Source: Domibacillus sp. PGB-M46 (GTDB lineage: Bacteria > Bacillota > Bacilli > Bacillales > Domibacillaceae). From it: DNA of 64,000 bases. Shown here piece by piece: positions 10,851 through 19,080 of this stretch (position 1 is its first letter; each line of letters opens with the position of its first letter). Under the pieces are notes generated by a model. The model did not search any database, was not told where the DNA came from, and was given only the letters and a program-made list of their open reading frames with translations. Position numbers and translations under genes: made by a program. The DNA is taken from positions 124,001 through 188,000 of the forward strand of contig NZ_JAKGCR010000002.1 in the NCBI RefSeq assembly GCF_022668875.1, in the 5' to 3' direction.

Positions 10851-10883
10851 AGAAAAAGAACGCGCGAGCAGCTGCCCACGCGT
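10851..10883 (-). terminator. Terminator-like hairpin between dapH and dapL
   Basis: Minus strand stem ACGCG...CGCGT with an inner self-complementary GCAGCTGC, then TTCTTTTT. It may terminate or attenuate dapH transcription before dapL. Confidence 0.5.
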
Positions 10884-10900
10884 CCTTATGATTACCGCTT

Positions 10901-11611
10901 TTATAGTTTACGGAGTTCCTGCATGATTTCTGTTTTTGATTTTGTTTTATCATCGATTTGTTTAATCACGCGTGCTGGTGCTCCAACTGCAACAGAGTAA
11001 GGCGGGATATCTTCCGTAACGATCGCGCCTGCAGCCACGACAGAACCTTCGCCAATACGGCAGCCTTCAAGCACAACCGCATTTGCCCCGATTAAAACGT
11101 TGTCTTCTAAAATAACCGGTGAAGCAGAAGGCGGCTCAATTACACCCGCCAACACAGCGCCTGCACCAACATGGCAGTTTTTACCCGTTGTCGCACGCCC
11201 GCCAAGAACCGCATTCATGTCGATCATCGTTCCTTCGCCAACTACTGCTCCAATATTAATAGAAGCACCCATCATAATAACGGCATTGTCGCCGATTTCA
11301 ACTTGATCGCGGATCACAACACCCGGCTCAATACGTGCTTTAATGTTTTTCATATCTAAAAGCGGAATCGCAGAGTTGCGGCGGTCATTTTCCACTACGT
11401 AATCAGTGATTTTATCTTTATTTTGCTCAAGTGCTTCAGACACTTCTGCCCATTCACCGAACACAACAACAGATTTGCCTTCGCCAAATACTTTTGCTGA
11501 TTCGCCGAAGTTAATGCCTTCTACATCTCCATTTACGTACACTTTTACCGGTGTTGATTTTTTGCTGTTTCCGATAAAAGCAATAATTTCGTGTGCATCC
11601 ATCATTTTCAT
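10901..11611 (-). CDS. dapH: Tetrahydrodipicolinate N-acetyltransferase
   Basis: 236-residue DapH (YkuQ). The N-terminal DapH domain ([13 protein letters not shown]) is followed by a left-handed beta-helix of hexapeptide repeats (about 90-210: [19 protein letters not shown] and similar). It acetylates tetrahydrodipicolinate with acetyl-CoA, the committed step of the acetylase diaminopimelate pathway. AGGAGG lies 11 bases upstream of the ATG, slightly long spacing. Unlinked from ccpC upstream by a 64-base gap. Confidence 0.96.
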   Translation of the reverse strand: MKMMDAHEIIAFIGNSKKSTPVKVYVNGDVEGINFGESAKVFGEGKSVVVFGEWAEVSEALEQNKDKITDYVVENDRRNSAIPLLDMKNIKARIEPGVVIRDQVEIGDNAVIMMGASINIGAVVGEGTMIDMNAVLGGRATTGKNCHVGAGAVLAGVIEPPSASPVILEDNVLIGANAVVLEGCRIGEGSVVAAGAIVTEDIPPYSVAVGAPARVIKQIDDKTKSKTEIMQELRKL

Positions 11612-11675
11612 AAGTATGTATTCCTCCTGGTCAATCTGTTTTTTCTGCTATTACTGTATCAAAGCAGCGCCACTT

Positions 11676-12566
11676 TCACAAGCGATTTTCTTCCGATTGT
11701 GCCATAAAAAGCTCCACTGTTTCGACAAATGCCTGCACTTGACGAAGTTCAAAAGCGGCATCATAGCCAAGAAGCCACGTATCGCGCTGAATCGGTGCGC
11801 CTTCACGGTCAAGAAGCGGGATTTGAAAAAGATCGTGTTCATGATTCGCTAATGTAATAGCTGGCAAAATCGCGTACCCAAGTCCATTAAACGCCATCTG
11901 CCGGCATGTTTCAATTTGGTCTACCACAATTGAGCGCTTTGGCGCCATTTGAAAACGACTGTGCCACCATTCTTGTATTTCCTGATAGTAGCTTGAGTCA
12001 CTTTTGAATTGAATAAACGGTTTGTCGGTGGAAAGCACATCTTCTACATTTTGAATATCTTTATCGACTAAATAAAGCGGATCCTCAAACAAGTGAATTT
12101 TTCGCCCTTTCCATTCCGGCGTTCCGCGTATAATGCCAACATGTACATCCCCTTCATAAAGCGCTTTGACAATTTCGCTGCTCCAGCCGGTAATCAGCTG
12201 AATTTTGGCATGGGGATAGCGTTCTACGTACAGCTTTAGCACTTTTGGCAGCCAGTTTTGACCGACGATGGTAGCGCAGGCGATTTTCAATGTTCCATGC
12301 ACCTGCGGCTCAAGCAGCTGCAGCTCTTCGAGGAGACGCTCTCTTTTCTCCAGGGTTTCTTTTGCATACTCCACAATTCTCTCACCTGCCGGCGTCAAAG
12401 AAAGCCCTTTTGTAGAACGGTTAAAAATTTTAACGCCCCACTCTTTTTCGACTGTCTGCAGGCGCTGGGAAAGAGCCGGCTGAGAAACAAAAAGCCGCTC
12501 TGCTGCTTTTCGCATATTCATTTCCTCTGCAAGAACGGTCAGCAGGCGAAATTCTGAAACAGACAT
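11676..12566 (-). CDS. ccpC: LysR-type transcriptional regulator CcpC
   Basis: 296-residue LysR regulator. The N-terminal winged helix-turn-helix has MRKAAERLFVSQPALSQRLQ; a periplasmic-binding-like effector domain follows. It resembles B. subtilis CcpC across its length from memory, including LITGWSSE, GIIRG.PEWKGRK and FIQFKSDSSY. CcpC is the citrate-responsive repressor of citB and citZ. The start is only 4 bases after the stop of an MFS transporter gene, so the two are probably co-transcribed, an arrangement not found at B. subtilis ccpC. Confidence 0.9.
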   Translation of the reverse strand: MSVSEFRLLTVLAEEMNMRKAAERLFVSQPALSQRLQTVEKEWGVKIFNRSTKGLSLTPAGERIVEYAKETLEKRERLLEELQLLEPQVHGTLKIACATIVGQNWLPKVLKLYVERYPHAKIQLITGWSSEIVKALYEGDVHVGIIRGTPEWKGRKIHLFEDPLYLVDKDIQNVEDVLSTDKPFIQFKSDSSYYQEIQEWWHSRFQMAPKRSIVVDQIETCRQMAFNGLGYAILPAITLANHEHDLFQIPLLDREGAPIQRDTWLLGYDAAFELRQVQAFVETVELFMAQSEENRL

Positions 12567-12570
12567 CCCG

Positions 12571-14028
12571 TCACTCTCCTTTCTTTAAAAACAAAAGCAG
12601 AATAAATGAAAGGGCCGCAAATAGGAAAACGACAAAATAAACCGCATGCAGGGAAGACGTCAGCCCTTCACCTAAAATAGCGCGGGCGGAAGCCGGTATA
12701 TCTCCTTCTCCGCCTAGGAGCTCATTCACGGAGTTAACGCTCAGATTATCTGCTCCGCTTTTGCCTGCCAAATAAGCGGACAACTGGCTGTTTAGTACAC
12801 CGCCAAGCAGCGCTGCTCCTATTGCATTTCCAATATTTCTCATAAACATATTGGCTGCCGTCGCAGCTCCTCTTTCATGCCAGTCGACCGCGTTTTGTAT
12901 CGAAATAATAAAAGCAGTCGAGGTCAAACCCATTCCCACTCCTGTAACGAAAGAAGAAGCGGCTGCCCACCAGGGGCCTAAATCCGGTGTCATGAACATA
13001 AACATTAAGCCGCCGGCTAACAGTGCTGCCCCGCCAATTAGAGTTGTAGCACGGTAGCCAATGGAATGAAGAAGGCGGCCGGATAAAGAGGAGGCAATCG
13101 GCCAGCCGATTGACATAGCGGTCAGCGTGAACCCGGCGATCGTAGCACTTTTCCCCATCACACCCTGTACATAAGCCGGCAAAAAAGATGAAATGCCGAT
13201 GAGCATAATGCCGGTCGTTAACGATACAAGGTTGGCAATTAAGATTGGACGCACCTTCCACAAATGAAATGGCACAATAGGAGACGGTGTACGCCGTTCG
13301 TGCAAAACAAAAAGACAAAACGAAACGGCTCCAAGCACTAGCAGCGGACCTGTATGGGCTGTGTTGCCCGCTTCAACCAACCAGTACATAAACGTTGAAA
13401 TTCCTACTAAAAAAAGCACCGTTCCGATATAGTCGATATCCGGCTTTTTCTTTTCTACCTTCTCATGCAGGAAAAGGCCAAGCATGATCATCGAAACAAT
13501 GCCAAGAGGTATGTTAATCCAGAATACCCAGCGCCACGATACATATTCTACAAGCAGGCCGCCAAGTGCCGGCCCGGAAACGGCCGAAATGCCCCACACA
13601 CTCGACAGATAGCCTTGAATATGCGCCCGCTCTTCCTTGGAATAAATATCGCCGACAATGGTTGTGGCAATGGGCATTACTGCACCGGCCCCGACTCCCT
13701 GAATAAAGCGGAAAAGAATCATCTGCTCCATTGAGCCGGCCAGGCCGCAAAGAATAGAGCCGGCCAAAAAAATCGTCATACCTGCAAATAAAACCGGCCG
13801 CCGGCCAAAGATATCCGATAGCTTTCCATAAATTAAAACAGTCGCTGCGTTCATAAGCAAATAAGCAGAGAACACCCAGCTATACAGCGAAAAACCACCA
13901 AGCTCCGCTACAATATCCGGCATAGCCGTTGAAACAATTGTTGCTTCGATCGCTCCCATAAACATGGCCAGCATCACAGCCGCCAAGACGAGAGGACGCT
14001 TTGTTTGTTTTGGTTTCAACCCTTTCAC
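12571..14028 (-). CDS. MFS drug/solute exporter, DHA2 (14-TM, EmrB/QacA-like)
   Basis: 485-residue polytopic membrane protein with about 14 hydrophobic segments. Motif D1 is visible in GAIEATIVSTAMPDIV (about 25-40), motif A in GKLSDIFGRRPVLFAG, and the WRWVFWINIPLG signature of the DHA2 proton-antiport family. Substrate unknown. It lies between ykuL and ccpC, ends 4 bases before ccpC, and starts about 12 bases downstream of the ykuL terminator hairpin. Adjacency to CcpC hints at a citrate-related or CcpC-linked role; this is inference only. Confidence 0.85.
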   Translation of the reverse strand: MKGLKPKQTKRPLVLAAVMLAMFMGAIEATIVSTAMPDIVAELGGFSLYSWVFSAYLLMNAATVLIYGKLSDIFGRRPVLFAGMTIFLAGSILCGLAGSMEQMILFRFIQGVGAGAVMPIATTIVGDIYSKEERAHIQGYLSSVWGISAVSGPALGGLLVEYVSWRWVFWINIPLGIVSMIMLGLFLHEKVEKKKPDIDYIGTVLFLVGISTFMYWLVEAGNTAHTGPLLVLGAVSFCLFVLHERRTPSPIVPFHLWKVRPILIANLVSLTTGIMLIGISSFLPAYVQGVMGKSATIAGFTLTAMSIGWPIASSLSGRLLHSIGYRATTLIGGAALLAGGLMFMFMTPDLGPWWAAASSFVTGVGMGLTSTAFIISIQNAVDWHERGAATAANMFMRNIGNAIGAALLGGVLNSQLSAYLAGKSGADNLSVNSVNELLGGEGDIPASARAILGEGLTSSLHAVYFVVFLFAALSFILLLFLKKGE

Positions 14029-14040
14029 CCCAAATTCAAT

Positions 14041-14065
14041 AAAAAAAATCCGCCGCCTGGCGGAT
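14041..14065 (-). terminator. Intrinsic terminator of ykuL
   Basis: Minus strand stem ATCCGCC / GGCGGAT, loop AGGC, followed by a run of seven or more T. Confidence 0.9.
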
Positions 14066-14067
14066 CT

Positions 14068-14508
14068 TTAATTTAATCCATCAACATAATAATTGAGCTG
14101 CTTTAAAATGACCCGTCTCGTTAATATACCCTCAAAATGGCCTTCTTCATCAGTTACACATAAAAAAGGATGATTAATAAGCTGTCCAAGCGCTTTTCGG
14201 AAGTGGTCATGAACCGTTAATCTCGGTTTATCGATAGCCATCACATCCTCCACTTTCAGCTCATCAAGCCGCTCAAACTCAATACGTTCAAGACCGAGAA
14301 GCGCTTCCGTAATCATAGGAATGCTAATCAGCCCTTCAAGACGGTATTTGGTATCCAAAACCGGAATTGCCGTGTAACCACTTTTCGTCAGAATCAGCAA
14401 TGCATGCTCCAGACTGTTTCCCCGCTGGACAAATGCCACTTTCTCTCCCGGAATAATGTAATCCATAATATTTGTCTGCAGAACGTCTTTGTTTCTGAAG
14501 GAGATCAT
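14068..14508 (-). CDS. ykuL: CBS-domain c-di-AMP binding protein DarB/CbpB
   Basis: 146-residue protein made of two CBS domains (about 15-70 and 85-140: GYTAIPVLD, EDVMAIDKPRL, GILTRRVILKQLN). Its sequence follows B. subtilis YkuL, now DarB, which binds c-di-AMP and in its apo form stimulates Rel (p)ppGpp synthesis and pyruvate carboxylase. It has its own terminator. An extended -10 promoter and a cre-like site lie upstream. Confidence 0.88.
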   Translation of the reverse strand: MISFRNKDVLQTNIMDYIIPGEKVAFVQRGNSLEHALLILTKSGYTAIPVLDTKYRLEGLISIPMITEALLGLERIEFERLDELKVEDVMAIDKPRLTVHDHFRKALGQLINHPFLCVTDEEGHFEGILTRRVILKQLNYYVDGLN

Positions 14509-14528
14509 TGGTGTTCTTCCTTTCTTTT

Positions 14529-14560
14529 TTGTAAGCGCTTTACTTACCTTCCATTATAGC
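14529..14560 (-). promoter_or_regulatory. ykuL promoter (extended -10) with downstream cre-like site
   Basis: Minus strand TGC-TATAAT (TATAAT at 14553-14558), an extended -10 with no good -35. Just downstream, at 14529-14543, is the near-palindrome TTGTAAGCGCTTTAC, matching the CcpA cre pattern at 12 of 14 positions. A cre between start point and ribosome site would fit CcpA repression. Candidate only. Confidence 0.45.
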
Positions 14561-14604
14561 AAAATGCCTGTAGCTTCTACCAGAGAAACGAGCCGTTCTT
14601 CTTC

Positions 14605-14626
14605 AAAAAGATCCGGCCCTGGCCGC
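14605..14626 (-). terminator. Terminator-like hairpin after ykuJ
   Basis: Minus strand CGGCC/GGCCG inverted repeat with a minimal loop, followed by ATC and T5. Confidence 0.55.
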
Positions 14627-14632
14627 CTTCTG

Positions 14633-14893
14633 TTACCCTTGTGCTTCCTGCTTCGCTTCTTGAAGAAGTTCGAAAATTTCGATTGCTGTCATATCAATAT
14701 CATCAAAAGGATACTTACTTCCTTTTCCATCCTTATCATATACTTCAAGTTCGAACGTGTCTTTATTTGGGAAATATTTTACCTGGCAGAGTGTTTTGCC
14801 GTTTAATTCAAACAAGCGCTGCTGTACTTCTCCCTGCTCTCCGCCCTCCTGCAGTGATTTAAGGCGCTGTACGATTCCAACTAATTGTGACAT
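14633..14893 (-). CDS. ykuJ: YkuJ family protein
   Basis: 86-residue protein of the small YkuJ family (structure known, function unknown). It starts MSQLVGIVQRLKSLQE and has the conserved core VKYFPNKDTFELEVYD...YPFDDIDMTAIEIFELLQ. The start is ATG at 14893 behind AAAGGGG; a longer frame from 15088 has no support. It lies between ykuI and ykuL as in B. subtilis, although ykuK, ykzF and abbA seem to be missing here. Confidence 0.9.
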   Translation of the reverse strand: MSQLVGIVQRLKSLQEGGEQGEVQQRLFELNGKTLCQVKYFPNKDTFELEVYDKDGKGSKYPFDDIDMTAIEIFELLQEAKQEAQG

Positions 14894-15018
14894 ATGTTGT
14901 CGACCCCTTTCTTTCGTTAACCATTTAGTAAGCACAAGAAATATACCATACATCCCTGCTTTAATCCAATATTTTTGCCCTCTTTTTTCACAATCTACAA
15001 ATAAAAAAGACGCCAAAA

Positions 15019-15240
15019 TCAGCGCCCCTGCAGCCATACAATTGCAATAATTCCAAGAAATATGACAAACATCGCGATAAATAGCCAAATGACCGGATTC
15101 AATCTATATGGATGCTGGCGAACCGGCTTAGAATTGGCTGTATCCCGAATGCCAAAAGCGCCGGATCGTTTCATCAATCTGGCAGTCCAAAGCAGGCCGC
15201 CAAGCAGAACAGCAGCTGATAATAGAATCCAAGCTTCCAT
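15019..15240 (-). CDS. Small two-helix membrane protein, unknown function
   Basis: 73 residues with two hydrophobic segments, one at the N-terminus (WILLSAAVLLGGLLWTARLM) and one near the C-terminus (VIWLFIAMFVIFLGIIAIVW), joined by a basic loop. I do not recognise the family. The ATG at 15240 lies 6 bases after AAGGGG, better than the ATG at 15246 which abuts it. It lies between ykuI and ykuJ on the same strand. Confidence 0.65.
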   Translation of the reverse strand: MEAWILLSAAVLLGGLLWTARLMKRSGAFGIRDTANSKPVRQHPYRLNPVIWLFIAMFVIFLGIIAIVWLQGR

Positions 15241-15300
15241 AAGCATCCCCTTTTATGCCAGGATACTTCCATTGTGCCCGGATTCCTCCAGCTTCATACG

Positions 15301-16512
15301 TTAATAGAGCAATCCATCCTGGTCGTATAAATAAGCATATGGAATATCAAAAAATAAATATTCGTGCTCATTCACCGGGCAGGAAAATGTTCGGATGGTT
15401 TCTCCTGTTTCAAGATCATTATACAAATCAGAGATTAAACCGCCGCCATTTTTATTCATCCGGACAATGTTTTCAAGAAAATAAGGGCGCCAGCTCCAAT
15501 TCTTGTTTAAATATTCCGGCTGAAAAATCCATTGGCCATCCCTTTTAAAGTAGTTTGGTGTTAATTCAAAACCGTTCTCATCACATATATATAACCGGAA
15601 ACACATTTCATTAAACTCCCTGGCGATATCTTCGAGGAGCTTTTCTTTCGGGGCTGATTTCGATCTGGAAATGATAGCACTCAGTCCGCTTTCCAGATGG
15701 TCCGCCAGCGCATATACGCTGCTGAGCGCCTGTTTTTCATACGTAATAAACCGGCTGCATTTTTCCCTTAGCATTTCTTTTTGCCCGTCAGGCTGGGCAA
15801 AATCGGGCATAGGCTCCGATAAGTAAAAGCCTTGATAATAACGCCCGCCATTTTTCCAGGCATATTGAAGCTGATACTCTGCTTCCACGGTTTCAAACAG
15901 GAGCGAGGCACCAATTTTACGGGCAAACATTGAAAGGGAATAAACGATATTTTTATAGGTCTGGTCACTGGCGTCTTTTCGAAGGGCCTGCAGGCTTATT
16001 TTTAAAATATCAGGTGATGACCCGGCAAAACGGCGAATATCCCCGTCCACGTCTACTTCCCCTATATGATCAACGGCAAGCCGAATCCCGAGTGTTTTAT
16101 AGTAGCGAAGAACGTTATCAAGCGATTTGCTGTAATCCGCTTCCGAGATCTCCAGCACAATCTGCTCATACCTTAATCCTTTTTCGGTATATTCGTCTAA
16201 AATAGCTAGAAAAGATTCACCATAATCCTCAAGCAGTCCGGCTGCCCGCCGGTTTACAAACAGCATTTCGGTTCTGCCGGCTTTCAAAAAAGCATCGAGT
16301 GCTTTTCGTATAATGACGTCTTCTACTTCACAACGGTAGTCATCCGGTGTATCTTCATCATGGAAAAAGTGTCCGAGACTATGGACCGTCTCTCCTTCTA
16401 TGTAACGGCCTAACACTTCATACCCAATAATTTTATGTTCATCAGCGCTGAAGATCGGCTGGTAATATGGTACAACACGATCCAGATGACTCATAATTTC
16501 CAATGCATCCAT
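15301..16512 (-). CDS. ykuI: Degenerate EAL-domain protein YkuI (c-di-GMP binding)
   Basis: 403-residue two-domain protein: an EAL-type TIM barrel (about 1-245) and a C-terminal PAS/Cache-like domain (about 270-400, ending FFDIPYAYLYDQDGLLY). The signature is EVLGR, not EAL. LEISE and YYQGFYLSEP are kept, but the metal-site DDFG equivalent reads DHIG and KID reads KIS. B. subtilis YkuI binds c-di-GMP, but clear phosphodiesterase activity has not been established, so a receptor role is likely. The ATG at 16512 has GGGGGG 7 bases upstream; the longer start at 16554 has none. Confidence 0.88.
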   Translation of the reverse strand: MDALEIMSHLDRVVPYYQPIFSADEHKIIGYEVLGRYIEGETVHSLGHFFHDEDTPDDYRCEVEDVIIRKALDAFLKAGRTEMLFVNRRAAGLLEDYGESFLAILDEYTEKGLRYEQIVLEISEADYSKSLDNVLRYYKTLGIRLAVDHIGEVDVDGDIRRFAGSSPDILKISLQALRKDASDQTYKNIVYSLSMFARKIGASLLFETVEAEYQLQYAWKNGGRYYQGFYLSEPMPDFAQPDGQKEMLREKCSRFITYEKQALSSVYALADHLESGLSAIISRSKSAPKEKLLEDIAREFNEMCFRLYICDENGFELTPNYFKRDGQWIFQPEYLNKNWSWRPYFLENIVRMNKNGGGLISDLYNDLETGETIRTFSCPVNEHEYLFFDIPYAYLYDQDGLLY

Positions 16513-16582
16513 GAAAAAACCCCCCATTCCGTCCAATCGTTTATTATTATACATGACTTTTATTTATTATGCTTTAATTCAA

Positions 16583-16611
16583 AGAAGCCCGGCACAGAAA
16601 CGTGCCAGGCT
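16583..16611 (-). terminator. Intrinsic terminator of the tre operon
   Basis: Minus strand AGCCTGGCAC / GTGCCGGGCT (one G-U), loop of 6, then TCTTTG. It overlaps the end of treR. Confidence 0.75.
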
Positions 16612-17329
16612 ACATCATATGCCGGCGGGCAAAATCGACGAAGCGAAATTTATCCGGCCGGTGTCTTGACTCCGTATACTGAAAAAGGCTCGCATTATCT
16701 AAATAAACGTAGTTACGCACCACAGCAATATGTGAACAGCCATTCATGTCAAGAAGAGCCATGTCTTCTTCTGTGCAGGGCTCAACGGTTATTTCCTTTT
16801 TAGCAAAACTGATCGTTAAACCGAGTTCTTCTTCAATGTAAGCATAAATCGATTGTCCGCATATTTCTTCTGTCAGAGAGGGAACATGCTTTTTCAATAA
16901 AAAATCCTTGTCCAAAATAACACGTTCCCCATCAAAAACACGCGTCCGGGTCACTTTCCATATCTCTTCCTTTGGACTGCATTGAAGCTGATGCTGCAAA
17001 TATGGCTCGGGACGAATTAATGCAAGCTCTTCTACATCTGTATGAATGGCTGCGTTAAGCCCTTCTGCCAGCTCTTTAAAGCTGACAAGCCCCGAAAATG
17101 GAAAGCTTGCACGGCTCGTGTCAAGAACGACCGAGCCTTTGCCGCGCAGCTTTTGAATAAAACCATTTTGCGAAAGAAGTGTCAGCGCTTTTCGAATCGT
17201 TTCCCTGGATGTTTCATAGCTGGCGGCCAGGTCATTCTCTGACGGAATAAGCTCACCCGGCTGAAAAACACCCGTTTTTATTTTCTCAACCAGCTCTTCG
17301 TAAATATACTTGTATTTATTGATTTTCAT
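16610..17329 (-). CDS. treR: Trehalose operon repressor TreR (GntR family)
   Basis: 239-residue GntR/HutC-type regulator. The N-terminal winged helix has PGELIPSENDLAASYETSRETIRKAL (about 24-48); a UTRA effector domain follows (about 90-235). Last gene of treP-treA-treR. In B. subtilis TreR is released by trehalose-6-phosphate. Two TGTATATACA operators lie in the treP promoter. Assignment rests on family and operon position. Confidence 0.93.
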   Translation of the reverse strand: MKINKYKYIYEELVEKIKTGVFQPGELIPSENDLAASYETSRETIRKALTLLSQNGFIQKLRGKGSVVLDTSRASFPFSGLVSFKELAEGLNAAIHTDVEELALIRPEPYLQHQLQCSPKEEIWKVTRTRVFDGERVILDKDFLLKKHVPSLTEEICGQSIYAYIEEELGLTISFAKKEITVEPCTEEDMALLDMNGCSHIAVVRNYVYLDNASLFQYTESRHRPDKFRFVDFARRHMM

Positions 17330-17378
17330 CTTGGTTCACCTGCATACTGTCATTCCCTCCACTATAACATAAAATGGA

Positions 17379-19040
17379 TTAGTTAAACAGACGGTACACG
17401 GTGCTTTCATAAGGCGTTAATGTACGGTTTGAAAGCTGCACAGGAGCTTCTTTCTCATTTGACAAAACAAGAGATGAACGCTTGCCTTTCAATTCTTCAG
17501 GCACAACGAATGGCACGGGGCGGCCATAAAAATTATTGATGACGATCCATGCTTCCCCCTCGTATTCTCTCATATATACAAACAGCTCAGGATGGTTGCT
17601 CATAAGCAGCCGGTAGCTTCCTTCACGCATCACCTTTTCCTTTTTCCGGAGCTCAATTAGTGTTTTGTAATGATAAAAAATAGAGTCTTGGTCTTGTTGT
17701 GCGGCTTCCACATTAATTTCTTTATAGTTTTCAGCCGTTTCAATCCATGGAGTGCCGCTTGTGAAGCCGGCATTTTTTCCGCTGTTCCACTGAACAGGCG
17801 TCCGGCTGTTATCACGTGATTTTTGCTTTATAATTGTCATGATATCTTCTTCTGCCATTCCCTGTGCGCGCATTTCATTGTACATATTCAAAGACTCCAC
17901 ATCACGATACTGCTCAATCCGTTCAAAATGAGGATTTGTCATTCCAATTTCTTCGCCCTGGTAAATATAAGGGGTTCCCTTCATAAAATGAATGGTGTTT
18001 GCCAGCATCTTCGCTGACTTCACCCGGTATTCTCCGTCATTTCCATACCGGCTTACAATACGCGGCTGGTCATGGTTACACCAGAACAAGGCATTCCAGC
18101 CTCCGCCTTTATCCATTTCCTGCTGCCAGTCTGACATAATCCCTTTCAGCCATAAAAAATCAAACGGAGCGGCTGTCCATTTTTCTCCTCCAGGATAATC
18201 CGCTTTTAAATGATGGAAATTAAAGGTCATCGCCAATTCATGCGAATCCGGATGAGAATAACGAATGCAGTGTTCAATGGTTGTAGAAGACATTTCACCT
18301 ACCGTTAACAGATCATATTGAGAAAACACGTTATCATTCATCTCACGTAAAAACTCGTGAACCCGCGGACCATCTGTGTAAAAGCGCCGCCCGTCCCCTT
18401 CAAAGTCATCTGGGAAAGATTGATCTTTGGAAATAAGATTAATGACATCCAGACGGAAGCCGTCAATCCCTTTTTGAAGCCAAAAATGCATCATTTCATA
18501 TAGATCACGGCGAACTTGTTCGTTTTCCCAATTTAAATCGGCCTGCGTACGATCAAATAAATGCAGATAATACTGGCCGCGCTTTTCATCATAAGCCCAT
18601 GCTGATCCGCCAAATTTTGACTTCCAGTTGTTTGGCGGACCTCCGTTTACTCCGTCTTTCCAAATATAATAGTCCCGGAAGCGGCCGTCAGCTTCTCTCG
18701 ACTGTTGAAACCAGTTATGCTCGGTAGAAGTGTGGTTAACAACGAGGTCCATGACAATTTTGATTTCACGATTATGGGCTTGCTCGAGCAGCTCCTCCAC
18801 GTCAGCCATTGTTCCGTATTCCGGATTTACCGCATAATAATCGCTAATGTCGTAGCCGTTGTCTTTTTGCGGGGACGCATAAATGGGCGTCAGCCACAGC
18901 ACATCAACCCCGAGGTTTTTTAAATAATCCAGCTTTTCAATAATGCCCCGCAAGTCGCCCACTCCGCTGCCGTTCGTATCATTAAAGCTTTTCGGATAAA
19001 TTTGATATACAACACTTTGTTTCCACCATTGTTCATTCAT
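17379..19040 (-). CDS. treA: Trehalose-6-phosphate hydrolase (phospho-alpha-1,1-glucosidase)
   Basis: 553-residue GH13 enzyme that cleaves trehalose-6-phosphate into glucose and glucose-6-phosphate in the cytoplasm. Conserved GH13 regions are visible: MDLVVNHTS, DGFRLDVIN (nucleophile Asp), LTVGEMSS (acid/base Glu) and FWCNHDQPR. The N-terminus MNEQWWKQSVVYQIYPKSF is typical. AGGAGG lies about 8 bases before the ATG. A hairpin separates it from treP. Confidence 0.95.
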   Translation of the reverse strand: MNEQWWKQSVVYQIYPKSFNDTNGSGVGDLRGIIEKLDYLKNLGVDVLWLTPIYASPQKDNGYDISDYYAVNPEYGTMADVEELLEQAHNREIKIVMDLVVNHTSTEHNWFQQSREADGRFRDYYIWKDGVNGGPPNNWKSKFGGSAWAYDEKRGQYYLHLFDRTQADLNWENEQVRRDLYEMMHFWLQKGIDGFRLDVINLISKDQSFPDDFEGDGRRFYTDGPRVHEFLREMNDNVFSQYDLLTVGEMSSTTIEHCIRYSHPDSHELAMTFNFHHLKADYPGGEKWTAAPFDFLWLKGIMSDWQQEMDKGGGWNALFWCNHDQPRIVSRYGNDGEYRVKSAKMLANTIHFMKGTPYIYQGEEIGMTNPHFERIEQYRDVESLNMYNEMRAQGMAEEDIMTIIKQKSRDNSRTPVQWNSGKNAGFTSGTPWIETAENYKEINVEAAQQDQDSIFYHYKTLIELRKKEKVMREGSYRLLMSNHPELFVYMREYEGEAWIVINNFYGRPVPFVVPEELKGKRSSLVLSNEKEAPVQLSNRTLTPYESTVYRLFN

Positions 19041-19059
19041 GTCGTAAGCCTCCTAATAG

Positions 19060-19080
19060 AAAAAAGGGCAAAAGCGCCCT
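19060..19080 (-). terminator. Intercistronic hairpin between treP and treA
   Basis: Minus strand AGGGC / GCCCT with a 6-base loop, directly after the treP stop and followed by T6. It has the form of an intrinsic terminator but sits inside the operon, so it is probably a partial terminator that makes treP mRNA exceed treAR. Confidence 0.65.

Noticed and set aside
12875-13318. 147-codon frame inside the MFS gene
   Set aside because: Same-strand alternative frame with no membrane pattern or start signals; the 14-TM frame is clearly coding.
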